From Ascarosepion bandense (lineage: Eukaryota > Mollusca > Cephalopoda > Sepiida > Sepiidae): DNA of 64,000 bases. Both the position numbers and the translations under genes were made by a program. This document shows positions 44,642 through 54,752 of this stretch, in pieces. Where the stretch lies: contig JBBBDQ010001028.1 of NCBI GenBank assembly GCA_037127315.1, positions 3,884,501 to 3,948,500 on the forward strand. Reading direction: 5' to 3'. A model generated the notes under the pieces. The model searched no databases. It was not told where the DNA came from and was given only the letters and a program-made list of their open reading frames with translations. Position 1 is the stretch's first letter, and every line of letters starts with the position of its first letter.

Positions 44642-45237
44642 AAACAGACAGACAAAATTAATAATGGTAAAAGGCTTGTCACTTAGATTGATGTTACCTT
44701 TACGATTTGCATTTAGCATGAAACAGTCTGTTACCTTTGGATGTTGACTTCAGTGTTCACTTATATATACAGTGCAACTAATAATGCCAATTCTGATTTC
44801 AAGACCACGAAGAAACCAAGAGAAAATCACTAATTATAAACAAAATTTATATGTGTGTGTGGTTATATTTAATAATATTCATATGCTGTATATATTTAGT
44901 GATTTCCTCTCCATATATTTATCAATAGTCTACTTTTAAGAGAATCTCTATCAGATCGATAACAGCAACCTGGGAATATATTGATTGGTTTCCTTGTACG
45001 TGATCAGTGATCGATTTTGTTACTGGCTCCCGCCTTTTAAATAATTCTGATCATGAAATAGCACGCTTCAAGCACTAACGTCAGAAAATTCTGGTAATTA
45101 TGCTTCGGGATTCGTGACAGAGCATGCCCCACTCTCCCAGTGAATAAACCAAGATAGACCAAGTTTAGTCATTTAAGTCCACAGAGAACGGATATCGTTC
45201 ACATGTGAAAACTTCCAGTGACGTTACACTATTTTTA

Positions 45238-45507
45238 TCATAATGCAAACGGGGCGCTAAACAGTTGAATTAAACTTGGCTCTCCACCTAATTCTCCTTT
45301 GAGATGGAAATAACACAATATGGTCCTCCAGCAGACACATGTACTCTGCTTGTTACGGCTGTAACATGTGGAGCAAAATCTCAACGACTGTCGCGTACGC
45401 CGTCTTTGAGAATTACCACATTTTACACAAAGCCAATAAGTTGTACGTTGGAGTAGGTAGCCAAGGAGGTGCAGGTGGCGACAATAGATGAGAAAATTCC
45501 ATATCAC
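45238..45507 (-). pseudogene. Cys-rich fragment, possibly a piggyBac-type C-terminal finger
   Basis: The 89-codon minus frame contains LCVKCGNSQRRRTRQ, then FCSTCYSRNK and TCVCWRTILCYFH. The spacing C-x2-C ... RRxTR ... C-x2-C ... C-x-C ... C-x2-H recalls the small cysteine-rich domain that ends piggyBac transposases (usually C-x2-C ... R.TR..C..C ... LC...CF..YH). No DDD catalytic region is recognisable nearby. Chance Cys clustering in an AT-rich region is less likely but possible. Treat this as a lead. Confidence 0.3.
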
Positions 45508-45769
45508 TAGTTAACAGAAATGTTTTTGATTTTTGTTGTTCTTTTTTTTTTTTTTTTTTGCTTTTTTGTTTTTTACAATGGTTGTGTTGTCTTCTCGGAT
45601 ATTCTTAAGACTGGTACTGCATCCCAAATTAACCCCCTGCCAGAATATACCTGGGTATAGTTTACCCAAATTCAGTGTATGACTGGGAATATTCGGTTTC
45701 ATACCTCAGTGTGCAAAATAACATAGTTCAAAATATACCCAGTTTATCTTTTTACTATAAGTATCTACA

Positions 45770-46090
45770 GAAGGATATTGAGAATTTCATGGACGAGTAA
45801 GTAACGAAGGAAGTCTTAAAGAAAATGGCAACAAAAATAATCCTTATGCTCAGAATCAAGAAAAGAAAGTCTAAATTCTTTGGACACATAATGAAAAACA
45901 ATTTAAACATTAGAGAGGATATTAAAGCAAGATGACGATTACGAGCCAAATACCTGGCGAGCTTATGTGAATGGGTAGGGTTGGAGCCAAAGTAAAAGTA
46001 AAAAAAAAACACTAAGAGCCACTAGAAATAGGGTGTTTTAGAGAGCCTGGATCGCCCATGATCTGAAAACACGCGGCAGATAGAAGTAAA
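45770..46090 (+). pseudogene. LINE 3' fragment, same family as 17.1 kb and 60.6 kb
   Basis: Homologous, with frame changes, to the tail of the other two LINE copies: YRRILRISWTS (start), EVLKKMATKIILMLRIKKRK, then KFFGHIMKN, and near the end CACTAAGAGCCACTAGAAAT and GGATCGCCCATGATCTGAAA (compare the end of the copy at 17.6 kb). Stops and deletions are frequent. Poly-T at 45540-45560 lies upstream but is not part of it. Confidence 0.75.
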
Positions 46091-46177
46091 AAATCAACAT
46101 TTTTTAAACTTGAAGGTTTTGTGATGGCTCTAGTCTAAAATGGTTGATAGGAAGTCATTCAACATTAATCAAGTATT

Positions 46178-46356
46178 CAGGTAACTAAGTTCCATACGTG
46201 ATACACCCATGGGCGATTATGTCTCTTTCGATCCTTGATTGACTAGGCAGAAGTTTTTTTCCCGCAGTAGGTTGCCATTTCTTTCTGCAGCAGATTGGTT
46301 ACCAATCAAGGCTATAGAACTCAATCTGTTCTACTATTGAACTGATAGCTGGAATA
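46178..46356 (-). mobile_element. tRNA-derived SINE, family 1, 3' half
   Basis: The complement of the 3' body: GTAACTAAGTTCCATACGTG (end of element), GGTTGCCATTTCTTTCTGCA and CAAGGCTATAGAACTCAATC. It stops at the mid-body word ATAGCTGG, so the head is missing. Confidence 0.85.
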
Positions 46357-46371
46357 AGTTACAACCAAGAG

Positions 46372-46951
46372 TTTTTTTTTTTCAATTGGAGTAGATAGAC
46401 TAAACTATCGTCCGGTTCACACTCCACCCACATCTATTGAACAGGTGAAGAGGCTCATCCCTTGTTTCCTGTTTAGGATGCGGTTCCCGGTTTTCTCTTT
46501 TCCAATCTTTTCACTCTTTTCCTTTATTATTTTATTTTATTTATTTATTTATTTTTTTTTTCGATTGGAGTAGATAGACTAAACTATCGCCCGGTTCACA
46601 CTCCACCCACATCTATTGAACAGGTGAAGAGGCTCATCCCTTGTTTCCTGATTAGGATGCGGTTCCCGGTTTTCTCTTTTCCAATCTTTTCACTCTTTTC
46701 TTTTATTATTTTATTTTATTTATTTATTTTTTTTTTTTTTCAATTGGAGTAGATAGACTAAACTATCGCCCGGTTCACACTCCACCCACATCTATTGAAC
46801 AGGTGAAGAGGCTCATCCCTTGTTTCCTGTTTAGGATGCGGTTTCCGGCTTTCTCTTTTCCGTTCTTTTTACCCTTACGTAGCCCCTTGCGCATCAGTGG
46901 CATTACCGCCTTGCTCGGGGTGATATGATTAAAAAAAAAAAAAAAAAAAAG
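46372..46951 (+). repeat. Poly(A)-tailed repeat with a 179-bp tandem triplication
   Basis: Units start at 46383, 46562 and 46741 with (C/T)AATTGGAGTAGATAGACTA and contain CCGGTTCACACTCCACCCAC, AGGTGAAGAGGCTCATCCCT and GGATGCGGTTCCCGG. They differ at only a handful of positions, so the duplication is recent. After the third unit, the sequence continues through GTAGCCCCTTGCGCATCAGT and GCTCGGGGTGATATGATT to about 20 As. It looks like the 3' end of a retroposed element whose T-rich border expanded with the unit. Confidence 0.85.
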
Positions 46952-47420
46952 AACCGTAAGAAGGTAGTAAATATATATTTTTATTACGAAATTTGAAAAT
47001 GAACTAAATACGTTTGGGGTGTCTCTGAAAGGTCAGTACAAGACTAATAATAAAATTATCCAATATGGGGCATGTCAGTATATAATGGACGTCTTGCAAC
47101 CAAACTCTATAAGAACAGTCTAGTAGTGACTCCTTCAGGTACGAGCGGTTTCTGCATCATCTGTTGCTTACTTTCAAAAGCCATAATTTTAAAGCCTAAA
47201 AATGAATAATGCGAGTAACTATTTATGGAATTCTGAAACAACTTCTGATGTTTTAGTGATTTGGGCGGATTTGGAAAAGGGTCACCTCATTTTTAAGAAA
47301 CTTCACTGGAAGACAAATGTGGTTAAGATTATAAACGAAGAAGGATTTATGAAGCTCGAAGTTGATGCAGTGTGACATGAGATTAAAGAACTGGAAGCGA
47401 CTGTTCAGGTTTTCTCGTAT

Positions 47421-47715
47421 ATCAGTCAGAGAGTTAAGTGCCATACGGGATACATGCTTGGGCAATCATGTCTCAAAAGAGATATGACTGACTAGGCAGA
47501 AGATATTCCAGCAGTACGTTGCTGTTACTTTCTGCAGTAGACTGGTTGCCAACCAAGGTTATAGAACCCAACCTGTTAGGCTATTCAATCTGTAAATGGA
47601 GGGAGAAGAGATGGATTAATACCTTTCCCACGGGTATTTGAGCGTAAGCGCTGGAATTCGAACTTGGCTCTTTGATTTCTCATTCTGAGGGGATATCCAT
47701 TGCATCACAACGCAC
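47421..47715 (-). mobile_element. tRNA-derived SINE, family 1, full length
   Basis: Reading on minus from 47715: head with GGATATCC...GAGAAATC, B box in complement GGAATTCGAACTTGGCTC (47650-47667), body TGGTTGCCAACCAAGG, and end AGAGAGTTAAGTGCCATACG in complement. Confidence 0.88.
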
Positions 47716-47745
47716 CTTTTGGTACATTGTGTATCTAATTTGGGC

Positions 47746-47871
47746 GCCTCGACGTGGTGTAATGGTTCGCAATCGTGCCTCGTTAGATCAGTTACGACAT
47801 AATTCTAAATTCGATCATCAGAGACTGTCCCACACTTGCGCCACGTCTTCACTACGCTTAGAAAATTATTT
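47746..47871 (+). mobile_element. tRNA-derived SINE, family 2
   Basis: Head CTCGACGTGGTGTAATGGTT, B-box region TAAATTCGATCATCAG, body GTCCCACACTTGCGCCACGT, tail CGCTTAGAAAATTATTTG. Confidence 0.82.
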
Positions 47872-47878
47872 GGGATAC

Positions 47879-47955
47879 TTCGACGTGATGCAGTGTTTAG
47901 TAAACTTGTCTCGTTAGATCATTTACGACGAACTAGCGAGTGCGATGAAAAACTT
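47879..47955 (+). mobile_element. tRNA-derived SINE, family 2, head only
   Basis: TTCGACGTGATGCAGTGTTT and TTGTCTCGTTAGATCATTTA repeat the head of the copy just upstream, making a tandem head-to-tail pair with the second unit truncated after the B-box region. Confidence 0.75.
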
Positions 47956-48131
47956 CTACAGAAAAATTCTAAAATCCCCAGTATCCCTCATTCGTACGCA
48001 TTCGTGTAATCGTATTAACATCACAAATTTATTCTGATGACGATGTGATGGCGTCAAAAGAAAGCTTTACTTCTTCCACTCTTTCATATATTCCCTAATA
48101 TTGTTCTTGATATGTAAAATATATATCGTTA

Positions 48132-48165
<34 letters not shown>
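48132..48165 (+). repeat. (CA)n microsatellite
   Basis: About 32 bp, ending where the second tRNA-hammerhead repeat begins. Confidence 0.95.
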
Positions 48166-48275
48166 CAACTGATGTCAATTCGGTCGGGTCTTAATCCTGG
48201 CTAGAAGCAATCAGATGTTTAACTGTACTGATGAGCTGTGACACACGTAAAAAGGTGTGTCTGCCGATGACTATA
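48164..48275 (+). mobile_element. tRNA-hammerhead repeat, second copy, 5'-truncated
   Basis: Begins within the tRNA-like head (CAACTGATGTCAATTCGGTC, B-box region GGTCTTAATCCTGG), continues to the ribozyme at 48223-48267 and ends in GATGACTATATATA. The A box is missing. Confidence 0.7.
48223..48267 (+). ncRNA. Hammerhead ribozyme, decayed copy
   Basis: Core CUGAUGA is at 48228-48234 and the cleavage C at 48261 (GUGUC). The second core box, GAAA in the intact copy, reads GUAAAAA with an inserted base. Helix II pairs only partly (GCUGUGACACAC), and helix I has one mismatch. Probably inactive. Confidence 0.55.
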
Positions 48276-48314
48276 TATATATATATATCTATATATATAT
48301 ATATATATATATAT
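48271..48314. repeat. (TA)n following the hammerhead repeat
   Basis: TA tract with one TCTA interruption, directly at the repeat's 3' end. Confidence 0.95.
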
Positions 48315-48451
48315 TCTACGTATGTGTTCATGGTCTTAATTATACCTTCATAGTCAAAGGAAGTGATGTGGATTTTTTTTGCTAGGTCCCTTAGTGCATT
48401 CAGGTGTCTTTTGTGGTAATGTATTTTCGTTGTAGGTTTCTATAGAAACAG

Positions 48452-48501
<50 letters not shown>

Positions 48502-48965
48502 GCAAGCACATATTTTCTTTTGTTATTAAGTTACTAAAATAGTACTCGATATAATATAACTAGTTATTTAGTATATGTCAATAAAGATACATATTATTCT
48601 ATCCAGTCCATTATTAGATACAGATGCACTCTATCTTTCAGAAATATCGTAGAAAGTGTCTTGAAAAAGAACAAACACCAGAGAGTGTCAGACATCGCTG
48701 TGTAAAAAATCAAGATCGTTGATGTGGGTAAGGTCATCCATAGAAAGGCGAGCCCAACAAGAAACACAACTAGGGCTTTTTAACAGAAATTGTGATTTGA
48801 TCCAATAACAACTCGGCATATAGTCGTTTCTGCTCTAAAAGTGGATTATTAGTCCATCAAAACATACCAGGATTAGATACTGCTTCAACATGAAGTTTAT
48901 GATACCCAGGAGGCTGTAAATATTTACTTCTAAGGTCGTAACACAAATTCACATTTCTTGAATCT

Positions 48966-48968
<3 letters not shown>
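48315..48968. other. No recognisable gene
   Basis: Contains (TA)n at 48452-48498; otherwise unassigned. Confidence 0.4.

Positions 48969-49000
<32 letters not shown>
48969..49000. repeat. (TA)n microsatellite
   Basis: About 32 bp, abutting the mariner derivative. Confidence 0.95.
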
Positions 49001-49002
<2 letters not shown>

Positions 49003-49481
49003 ATGGTCCAGAAGTAGGTAGTCAGGAGTGGAATAGGTTTGTGAATCAGTTTACATTTATTCATAGCAGTCTATGAATATCTTGATGAAACTTTTAGTGA
49101 ATCGATTGACCAGTGCTTTCACCTGACTTGACCCCAAGGGATTTTTGCTTTCTGGAAGTGCACAAGTACAAAGTTTATAGTCGAAACCCAAGAAATGTAG
49201 GTGCTTTGAAAAATTAAGTATGAGTGGTATTTCAATAAATTAATACACAAACATATTTATGCAAAAATGTTTGTCGAAGAGTGAAGGGTATAATTCAAAA
49301 TTGTATAAACTGTGATGGAGGACAGTTTGAGCACCTGCGTTTATAAAATTTAAGCGCTTTTGTATTATTGTACCCAATAAAATTTTATTGTCAATGTAAT
49401 AATTTTATTAGTAAAAATAATTGTATATGTAATCTCAAAATAAATGTTATTCATTTACTGTGCACTTACTATTAGATCACC

Positions 49482-49484
<3 letters not shown>
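49001..49484 (+). mobile_element. Internally deleted mariner/IS630-type element
   Basis: The left end GGATGGTCCAGAAGTAGGTA and complemented right end AGGGTGATCTAATAGTAAGT are similar inverted termini next to TA. Inside is only the C-terminal end of a transposase: ESIDQCFHL, PQGIFAFW, then EMVLKN-like pieces and GIIQNCINCDGGQFEHL near 49280-49340. The last piece matches the closing CI...G.HFEHL motif of such transposases. Most of the gene, including two catalytic residues, is deleted. Confidence 0.75.
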
Positions 49485-49553
<69 letters not shown>

Positions 49554-49560
49554 GTGTGTA
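49484..49560 (+). repeat. (TA)n then (TG)n microsatellite
   Basis: About 30 bp of TA and 43 bp of TG with one GCG interruption. Confidence 0.95.
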
Positions 49561-49906
49561 TTTAGGCAGCAAATTTTCTTTTACATGTCAGATTAAATAA
49601 ATTGCAAACATTGTGTCTGCTTATTTTTAATAAACTTCGTTCATACTCACGTTCATATCTTTCGCGTATTATAGTTGAAAGATGTCAGAAATTCGCTGTA
49701 ATGTTGACAGATGTTGTTATCATTCATTTCTCAATGTTCCCAAGTACTTTCAATCTCCTTCCGAGATCGTCTTCGTTTCTGACATCTTTCAAAAAAAAAT
49801 TACGCGAAAAATTATCCGTGAGTTTTAACAGATTTTATTAAAATAATGATGCACAATGTTTGCAATTTATTTAATCTGACATGTAAAAGAAAATTTGCTG
49901 CCTAAA
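49561..49906. repeat. 346-bp fold-back (giant imperfect palindrome)
   Basis: Outer arms of about 50 bp are perfect or nearly so: TTTAGGCAGCAAATTTTCTT on the left is the complement of AAGAAAATTTGCTGCCTAAA on the right, continuing through ACATGTCAGATTAAATAAAT. Pairing resumes inward (AATAAACTTCGTTC and ACTCACGTTCATATCTTTCG against their partners) to TTGAAAGATGTCAGAAA opposite TTTCTGACATCTTTCAA. Only about 80 bp at the centre is unpaired. No TIR or coding feature identifies a transposon family. Confidence 0.88.
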
Positions 49907-50039
49907 AACATCAGGCACAATGTTTTCAACTTACTTAACATATATAACTATATAAATGGGGTGGGAGAAGAAATCTTTGTTTCTGCAGCAGAAACATTCT
50001 AAGTCAAATTCTACCAAGGGGTAACATCCTACCCTAGTG

Positions 50040-50200
50040 TTTAAATTGTAATAGCGTTTAGTTTCAAGATGGCTGTTTTTTGCTCTTTTTCAGTAGTGTA
50101 CTGGTGAAAAAGCATTTTAGGAACGCAGATTATTTAGTCATAAAATGTTCACTATCAAGGTGAGGATAGAGCGTTAATAGAATTAACACGAATAATCTTA
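50040..50200 (+). repeat. Dispersed repeat with a short stem-loop, copy 1
   Basis: CACTATCAAGGTGAGGATAG with the flanking GAGCGTTAATAG matches the copy at 62300-62345 (GATATCAAGATGGAGATAGA, GCACTGATAGG) at about three quarters of positions. Weaker upstream similarity exists. Confidence 0.4.
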
Positions 50201-50587
50201 ACACTTCACTAAACAGTTTTATTTTTTCATGTGGGTATTATTGTAATGCCTTTACTCTTCAGAGCCATTTGATTTTTCTCTGCTGTTATCTCTAATTCTG
50301 TTCGTATTTATAAAGTAATTAACCACCAACAAATCCTATACCACTTAAGAAACAGCAAAAACAAAGATAAACAAATAATGCAACATTCATCAAGCAAAAC
50401 TATCAAGTAAACAAAAAGATATCTAGTTAAACCAAACTTTATATAAATACAGAAAGGTACGAAAGTAGCAAAAAAGCTAATGACCCTGAAAAGTGAAAAC
50501 ATTACAATAATACCCTCATGAAAATTCGAAGTCGGCATAGCATAACTGAAACAACACTGCTCAGCTCAAAGACAAGTTTCTCTAAAG

Positions 50588-50590
<3 letters not shown>

Positions 50591-50620
<30 letters not shown>
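50591..50620. repeat. (TA)n microsatellite
   Basis: About 30 bp, directly at the 3' end of the minus-strand hammerhead repeat. Confidence 0.95.
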
Positions 50621-50623
<3 letters not shown>

Positions 50624-50702
50624 TCATCCTCATACAAGCCTGTTTTGCTGTATCACAGCTCATCAGTGTGGCTAGACACGTCCACTTGCTTTTGGCCAGG
50701 AT
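50621..50702 (-). mobile_element. tRNA-hammerhead repeat, third copy, truncated
   Basis: On minus it begins at TCCTGGCCAAAAGCAAGTGG (just past the B box) and ends GATGACTAATATA. A second (TA)n tract (50700-50720) replaces the tRNA-like head. Confidence 0.7.
50628..50671 (-). ncRNA. Hammerhead ribozyme copy with perfect helix II, core G12 lost
   Basis: Core CUGAUGA is at 50666-50660. Helix II GCUG-UGAUA-CAGC is perfect and shows the ancestral pairing. The second core box is AAAA instead of GAAA. Helix III is ACAG-GC-UUGU with one G-U, the cleavage nucleotide is A (UGUA), and helix I pairs at 4 of 5 positions. G12 is the catalytic general base in hammerheads, so activity should be very low. 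Confidence 0.6.
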
Positions 50703-51166
50703 ATATATATATATATATATCAATTTATATGTATTGATATGTATTAATATGTATTTCTATGTATGTCCAGTTGATTAGCAAAGAACGAAACAAAATTAAT
50801 ACCTTTAACTCAAGCTGATTAATGAGGAATAATGTGTCTCGTTAACAGACTTGTAGGGTGTCTTCTGAAGTGTGTGTAACTTGCTTCATTTAACTGGCTA
50901 GACGATGAAGATTCTTTGATTACTATGTGCCTCTTACTCATGCGTACTTATCAAATCCTTAATAACTGCCCATCTTGTCTGCGGCTGCGAAAACTTCTCA
51001 TTTCTTATCTGCTTTGTCGTACAACTTTCCTGTTGCCCCACTCTCATTTTTTCTCGCTTGGTGCAGATGTGCACATAATTATCGCTTTAAACTCATCCAA
51101 TTTTGTGTAATTACGTTGTTTATTGTCTCGACATTTTTGGCGCTGTCACATACGCACACACAAATA

Positions 51167-51168
<2 letters not shown>

Positions 51169-51204
<36 letters not shown>

Positions 51205-51297
51205 GCATATGATAATATTATATTATAAACATTTATATTTATTACCGAATATTATATAGGTAGATAAAGATACATGGCTCTCATCAATATAACATTG

Positions 51298-51388
<91 letters not shown>
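51169..51388 (+). repeat. Cluster of (TA)n and (GA)n tracts
   Basis: TA at 51169-51202, then TA-GA-TA at 51298-51388 with about 21 bp of GA in the middle. Confidence 0.95.
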
Positions 51389-51392
<4 letters not shown>

Positions 51393-51841
51393 TATGTGTC
51401 TGTGTATGTGTGTGTAAGAACTTGGTATACAAAAGACATTTATTGCATTTTGTTCTCTTCGCCATGATATATCGATAAAAATTCTTTACTTCTGAAGAAT
51501 TCATTTCGAAGTACGAAACGTGTAATAAAGGTTTTACTCATACATAGATGTGTGTGTGAGAGGGGGGGTAAAAGTAGTTTTAAATTGGTTTCATCAAACT
51601 TGATAATTCTTAAAAAACGAATGTTGAAACATTCGAAAGTAAGAGGAAACTTTAAATTAAAAATATGAAATAAAATAAATATGAAATTTGGCAAATTACC
51701 AATTATGATTTTATAAACATTTCACATATTATATTTTACCATTATGATATTATACTTATTAACTCACTTAGAAATTGTAAGATGTTATAAAAAGATTATA
51801 GAAGTTATAGGTATTCGATACACCTTACAAACACACACACG

Positions 51842-51844
<3 letters not shown>

Positions 51845-51921
<77 letters not shown>
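51845..51921. repeat. (TA)n microsatellite
   Basis: About 75 bp of TA with two slips. Confidence 0.96.
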
Positions 51922-53112
51922 TAATTTACACTTATTCTTACATAGCTGATATTAAGTTCTTATTAAAATATGCAATTATATTGATCGATATCAAATTGTG
52001 CTTATATACAAGTTACTGAGGTAATATTTTTACATTTTATATCACCATCTTCATCAACTGAAACGGTTACTATTGTCTGCTCAACATGGTTGCAATATAA
52101 GCCACCGGTTGTCTCTATCGGTGTTGAAGAAACACAAAGATTCATGAGCAGGCATCTTTCCTAGAACATCTACTAGCAGACGAATACAATCGGGCACGAA
52201 TAGCTGCACATTATATGTTGCTATAGATTCGCTGTTTGAATGTGTCTTTCCCTTTAGGTTGTTAAATCCAAATGACTTTCTAATGCGCGTTTGTCTATAA
52301 TCCACGCTCTTTCATCTATTTGCTAAAACTTATTTTTCTATATTTCACGTACTTTTTTAAGCCATGTGAGTTATTCAAATATTCTTTCTTCATTATGGAT
52401 CCCAAATATTCCGGTTCTCCATCTGATTGTTTGAAACCGACCCTAGTTTATACTTCTTCATTTGATATATGGTATGTTTACCTTTTTCCGAACATTCTCT
52501 GACATAAAATGAAAGAGAAAACTGGTTTCTTCACGTAGTCAAAGAGGTGGGACGATAGCAGTAATTCTAGTATTTCACCGATGTTCTTTTGAGCTGACTC
52601 TATGTCCGAACGTAGGAGTATTTAGAAAGGATGACTGACCTGAACAGATTAAATTCTAGTCCTCGTCTCACAGCAAATTTCGCAGGTTTTTTTTATCCTT
52701 TCTATTTATTGATATTAAGTTTTGAACTTTAAGTTTCTGCCATTACTTTATTATCTCGCTTCGCCATGCATCTTTCCCCCCATCCTTTTATTTAGGAATT
52801 TTTCCCATAAGAAATTTCTATTTATAGTAACAACATTCAGTATTCCATACTTTATTCAGTATAATTATATTCATCATTAGTAAACTTTCTTTTGGTTCTG
52901 TTAATTACACATTATGATAGTGTGATTGGCGCGGAAAATAGTAACTATTCCACTGATTTCAAATTCTACTACGTTCTCCTAGCACCAATATCTTTAGAAA
53001 GGCATGAATCCATTTTCCTTCTCTTATTGGTTTTGTAAAGAAAGCATTTGGGTTATCATTCTTCGAATTTTAACCAATCTAAGAAAAAGAAAACTCTGAT
53101 TTCAAACAAGTT
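51922..53112. other. No recognised gene; one unidentified minus frame
   Basis: A 74-codon minus frame (52305-52081) reads ESIATYNVQLFVPDCIRLLV with LGKMPAHESLCFFNTDRD. The composition is protein-like but I do not recognise a family. It could be a transposon fragment. Nothing else supported. Confidence 0.35.
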
Positions 53113-53240
53113 CTGTGAAGGATATCGGCACGAAAAGTTTAACTTGCGAGTCGAGTTCAAATTCCGGGCTAGTGTATTTCACTTACTTACGCACGGCTTC
53201 GTTAAATGTGGTACACTCCCAACTCATAATGGGTTATAGC
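53113..53240 (+). mobile_element. tRNA-derived SINE, family 1, decayed 5' half
   Basis: GAAGGATATCGGCACGAAAA, GAGTTCAAATTCCGGGCTAG (B box) and ACTTACTTACGCACGGC match the head and first body part. It ends at CATAATGGGTTATAG. Confidence 0.7.
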
Positions 53241-53342
53241 ACCTGTTAAAGAAATTCTTACTTTTATATAAATCTGTCACCCAATCAAAACAAAAGTACT
53301 TAGTTGTTTTTTGATGTTTCAGTTTACTACTGATTGGATGTA

Positions 53343-53644
53343 CGTTTTGATGTAGTGGATATCGGCTCGAAACGAAAACTCCGAGAGCCGAGTTCGAATT
53401 CCAGTTGAATTGATTGTTTTTACTTACACTTAAATACTCTTGGGAAAATATATTAATCCGTCGCTTCTTCCATCAAGTATGAGCTAAATAGGACAGATTG
53501 GGTTCTATAGTCTTGGTTAGAAACAAGTCTACCACAGAAAATAATGGCAACTTTGTGCGGGAAAATTTTCTGCTAAGTCAGTCATGTCTATTTCGAGACA
53601 TGATCGCTGAAGCGTGTATCACGTATGATGCTTAATTGACTGAT
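53343..53644 (+). mobile_element. tRNA-derived SINE, family 1, full length
   Basis: Head GATGTAGTGGATATCGGCTC, B box GAGTTCGAATTCCAGTT, body GACAGATTGGGTTCTATAGT, GGCAACTTTGTGCGGGAAAA, end GCTTAATTGACTGAT. Confidence 0.92.
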
Positions 53645-54459
53645 CTAACACAGATATTAATGTTCTATACTAAAGACGATATCAGGTTTTCTTAAACCTG
53701 TGTCTTCTCTTCAAAACATTAAAATTTTGCACTGAATGTCTGGAAGATTAACTGAACCTCCCCATTAAGCTTATCGTTTCTCTGTTGTCTCTGAAGTTAC
53801 TTTCTAACAATAGCATGTGTATTGTATTTTTTAAGCGTCGACAGTAAATAGGATTCGGTACATGTTTTTATCCTAGTAAAATCTAAATCAAGTCTATATA
53901 TTTTTCATTCTCGGTCATTCGGTTGTCTCAAATCTCAGCGCGATAGATTTAGAACTAAATAATACATCTCTTCATTGTCAGTATATGTTCACAAAAATAA
54001 AACTTTCTACTAAGCTGAGCTTATCTTCAGAAGAGAAACACGTTATTTATATAGAGTCTGCAGCGTGACTTTATTACATTTTGGCTGATATTTTTGGCTT
54101 TCGTCCGATGTAGGCCGAATCTCAGTATTTTTTTCTCTTTGTTTACTCTTCATTATAAAAACATTTCAGTTTAACAAGCTGACAGTACTAAAGTCTCGTT
54201 CTCGCGAGAAAATATCCAGGAGATTAGAAAAGCCCACTTATTTTTAACAATGAATCGACACGACATTCAAAAGTTCTCCGCCTGATCACAAAATTTTATA
54301 AATAAAAATACATCTAACGTTGAGAAAAAAGTTTATTAAGATAATATCAGTAAAACAGGATAAAGCTGTGACTAAATAAGGATAAAGGGGAAAAATAAGG
54401 AGAAGCAAATTCAAAATTCATCTGATTCAGGATTTCTTATTGCCGTAATATTTTTATAT

Positions 54460-54752
54460 CCGTTAAGTGCTTTATGTGATATAGGGTAGGGCGATTATGT
54501 CTCGAAAGAGACATGACTGATTGGGTAGAAGATTTTTCCAGAGTAGGTTGACATTGCTTTCTGCAGTATACTGGTTGCCAGCCAAGGCTATAGAACCAAA
54601 TGATATTTAAACCATAGCTAGAGGGAAGAGACGGCTTAACAACTTTCACAAGAGAATTTACGCGTAAGTAAATACAACGAATTCAACTGGAATTCGAACT
54701 CGGCTCTCCGATCTATCGTTCCGAGTTGATATCTACTGCACCACTACGCACA
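54460..54752 (-). mobile_element. tRNA-derived SINE, family 1, full length
   Basis: In complement: B box GGAATTCGAACTCGGCTC (54690-54707), head ATATCTACTGCACCACTACG, body TGGTTGCCAGCCAAGGCTAT, end CGTTAAGTGCTTTATGTGAT. Confidence 0.92.

Larger units (their letters stand above)
43166..45237. other. No gene; several long microsatellites
   Basis: Holds (GATA)n at 43796-43884, (CT)n at 44448-44498 and TA/GA at 44575-44641. The remainder is AT-rich with no assignable element. Confidence 0.45.

Noticed and set aside
48025..48062. CUGAUGA followed by a GACG/CGUC pairing and AAAA, considered as a hammerhead
   Set aside because: The pairing overlaps the core itself, there is no helix I or III, and no related copy.
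16781..54752. tRNA genes
   Set aside because: Several tRNA-like A and B boxes exist, but each continues into a repeated SINE body and none folds into a full cloverleaf with a clear anticodon arm and acceptor stem.
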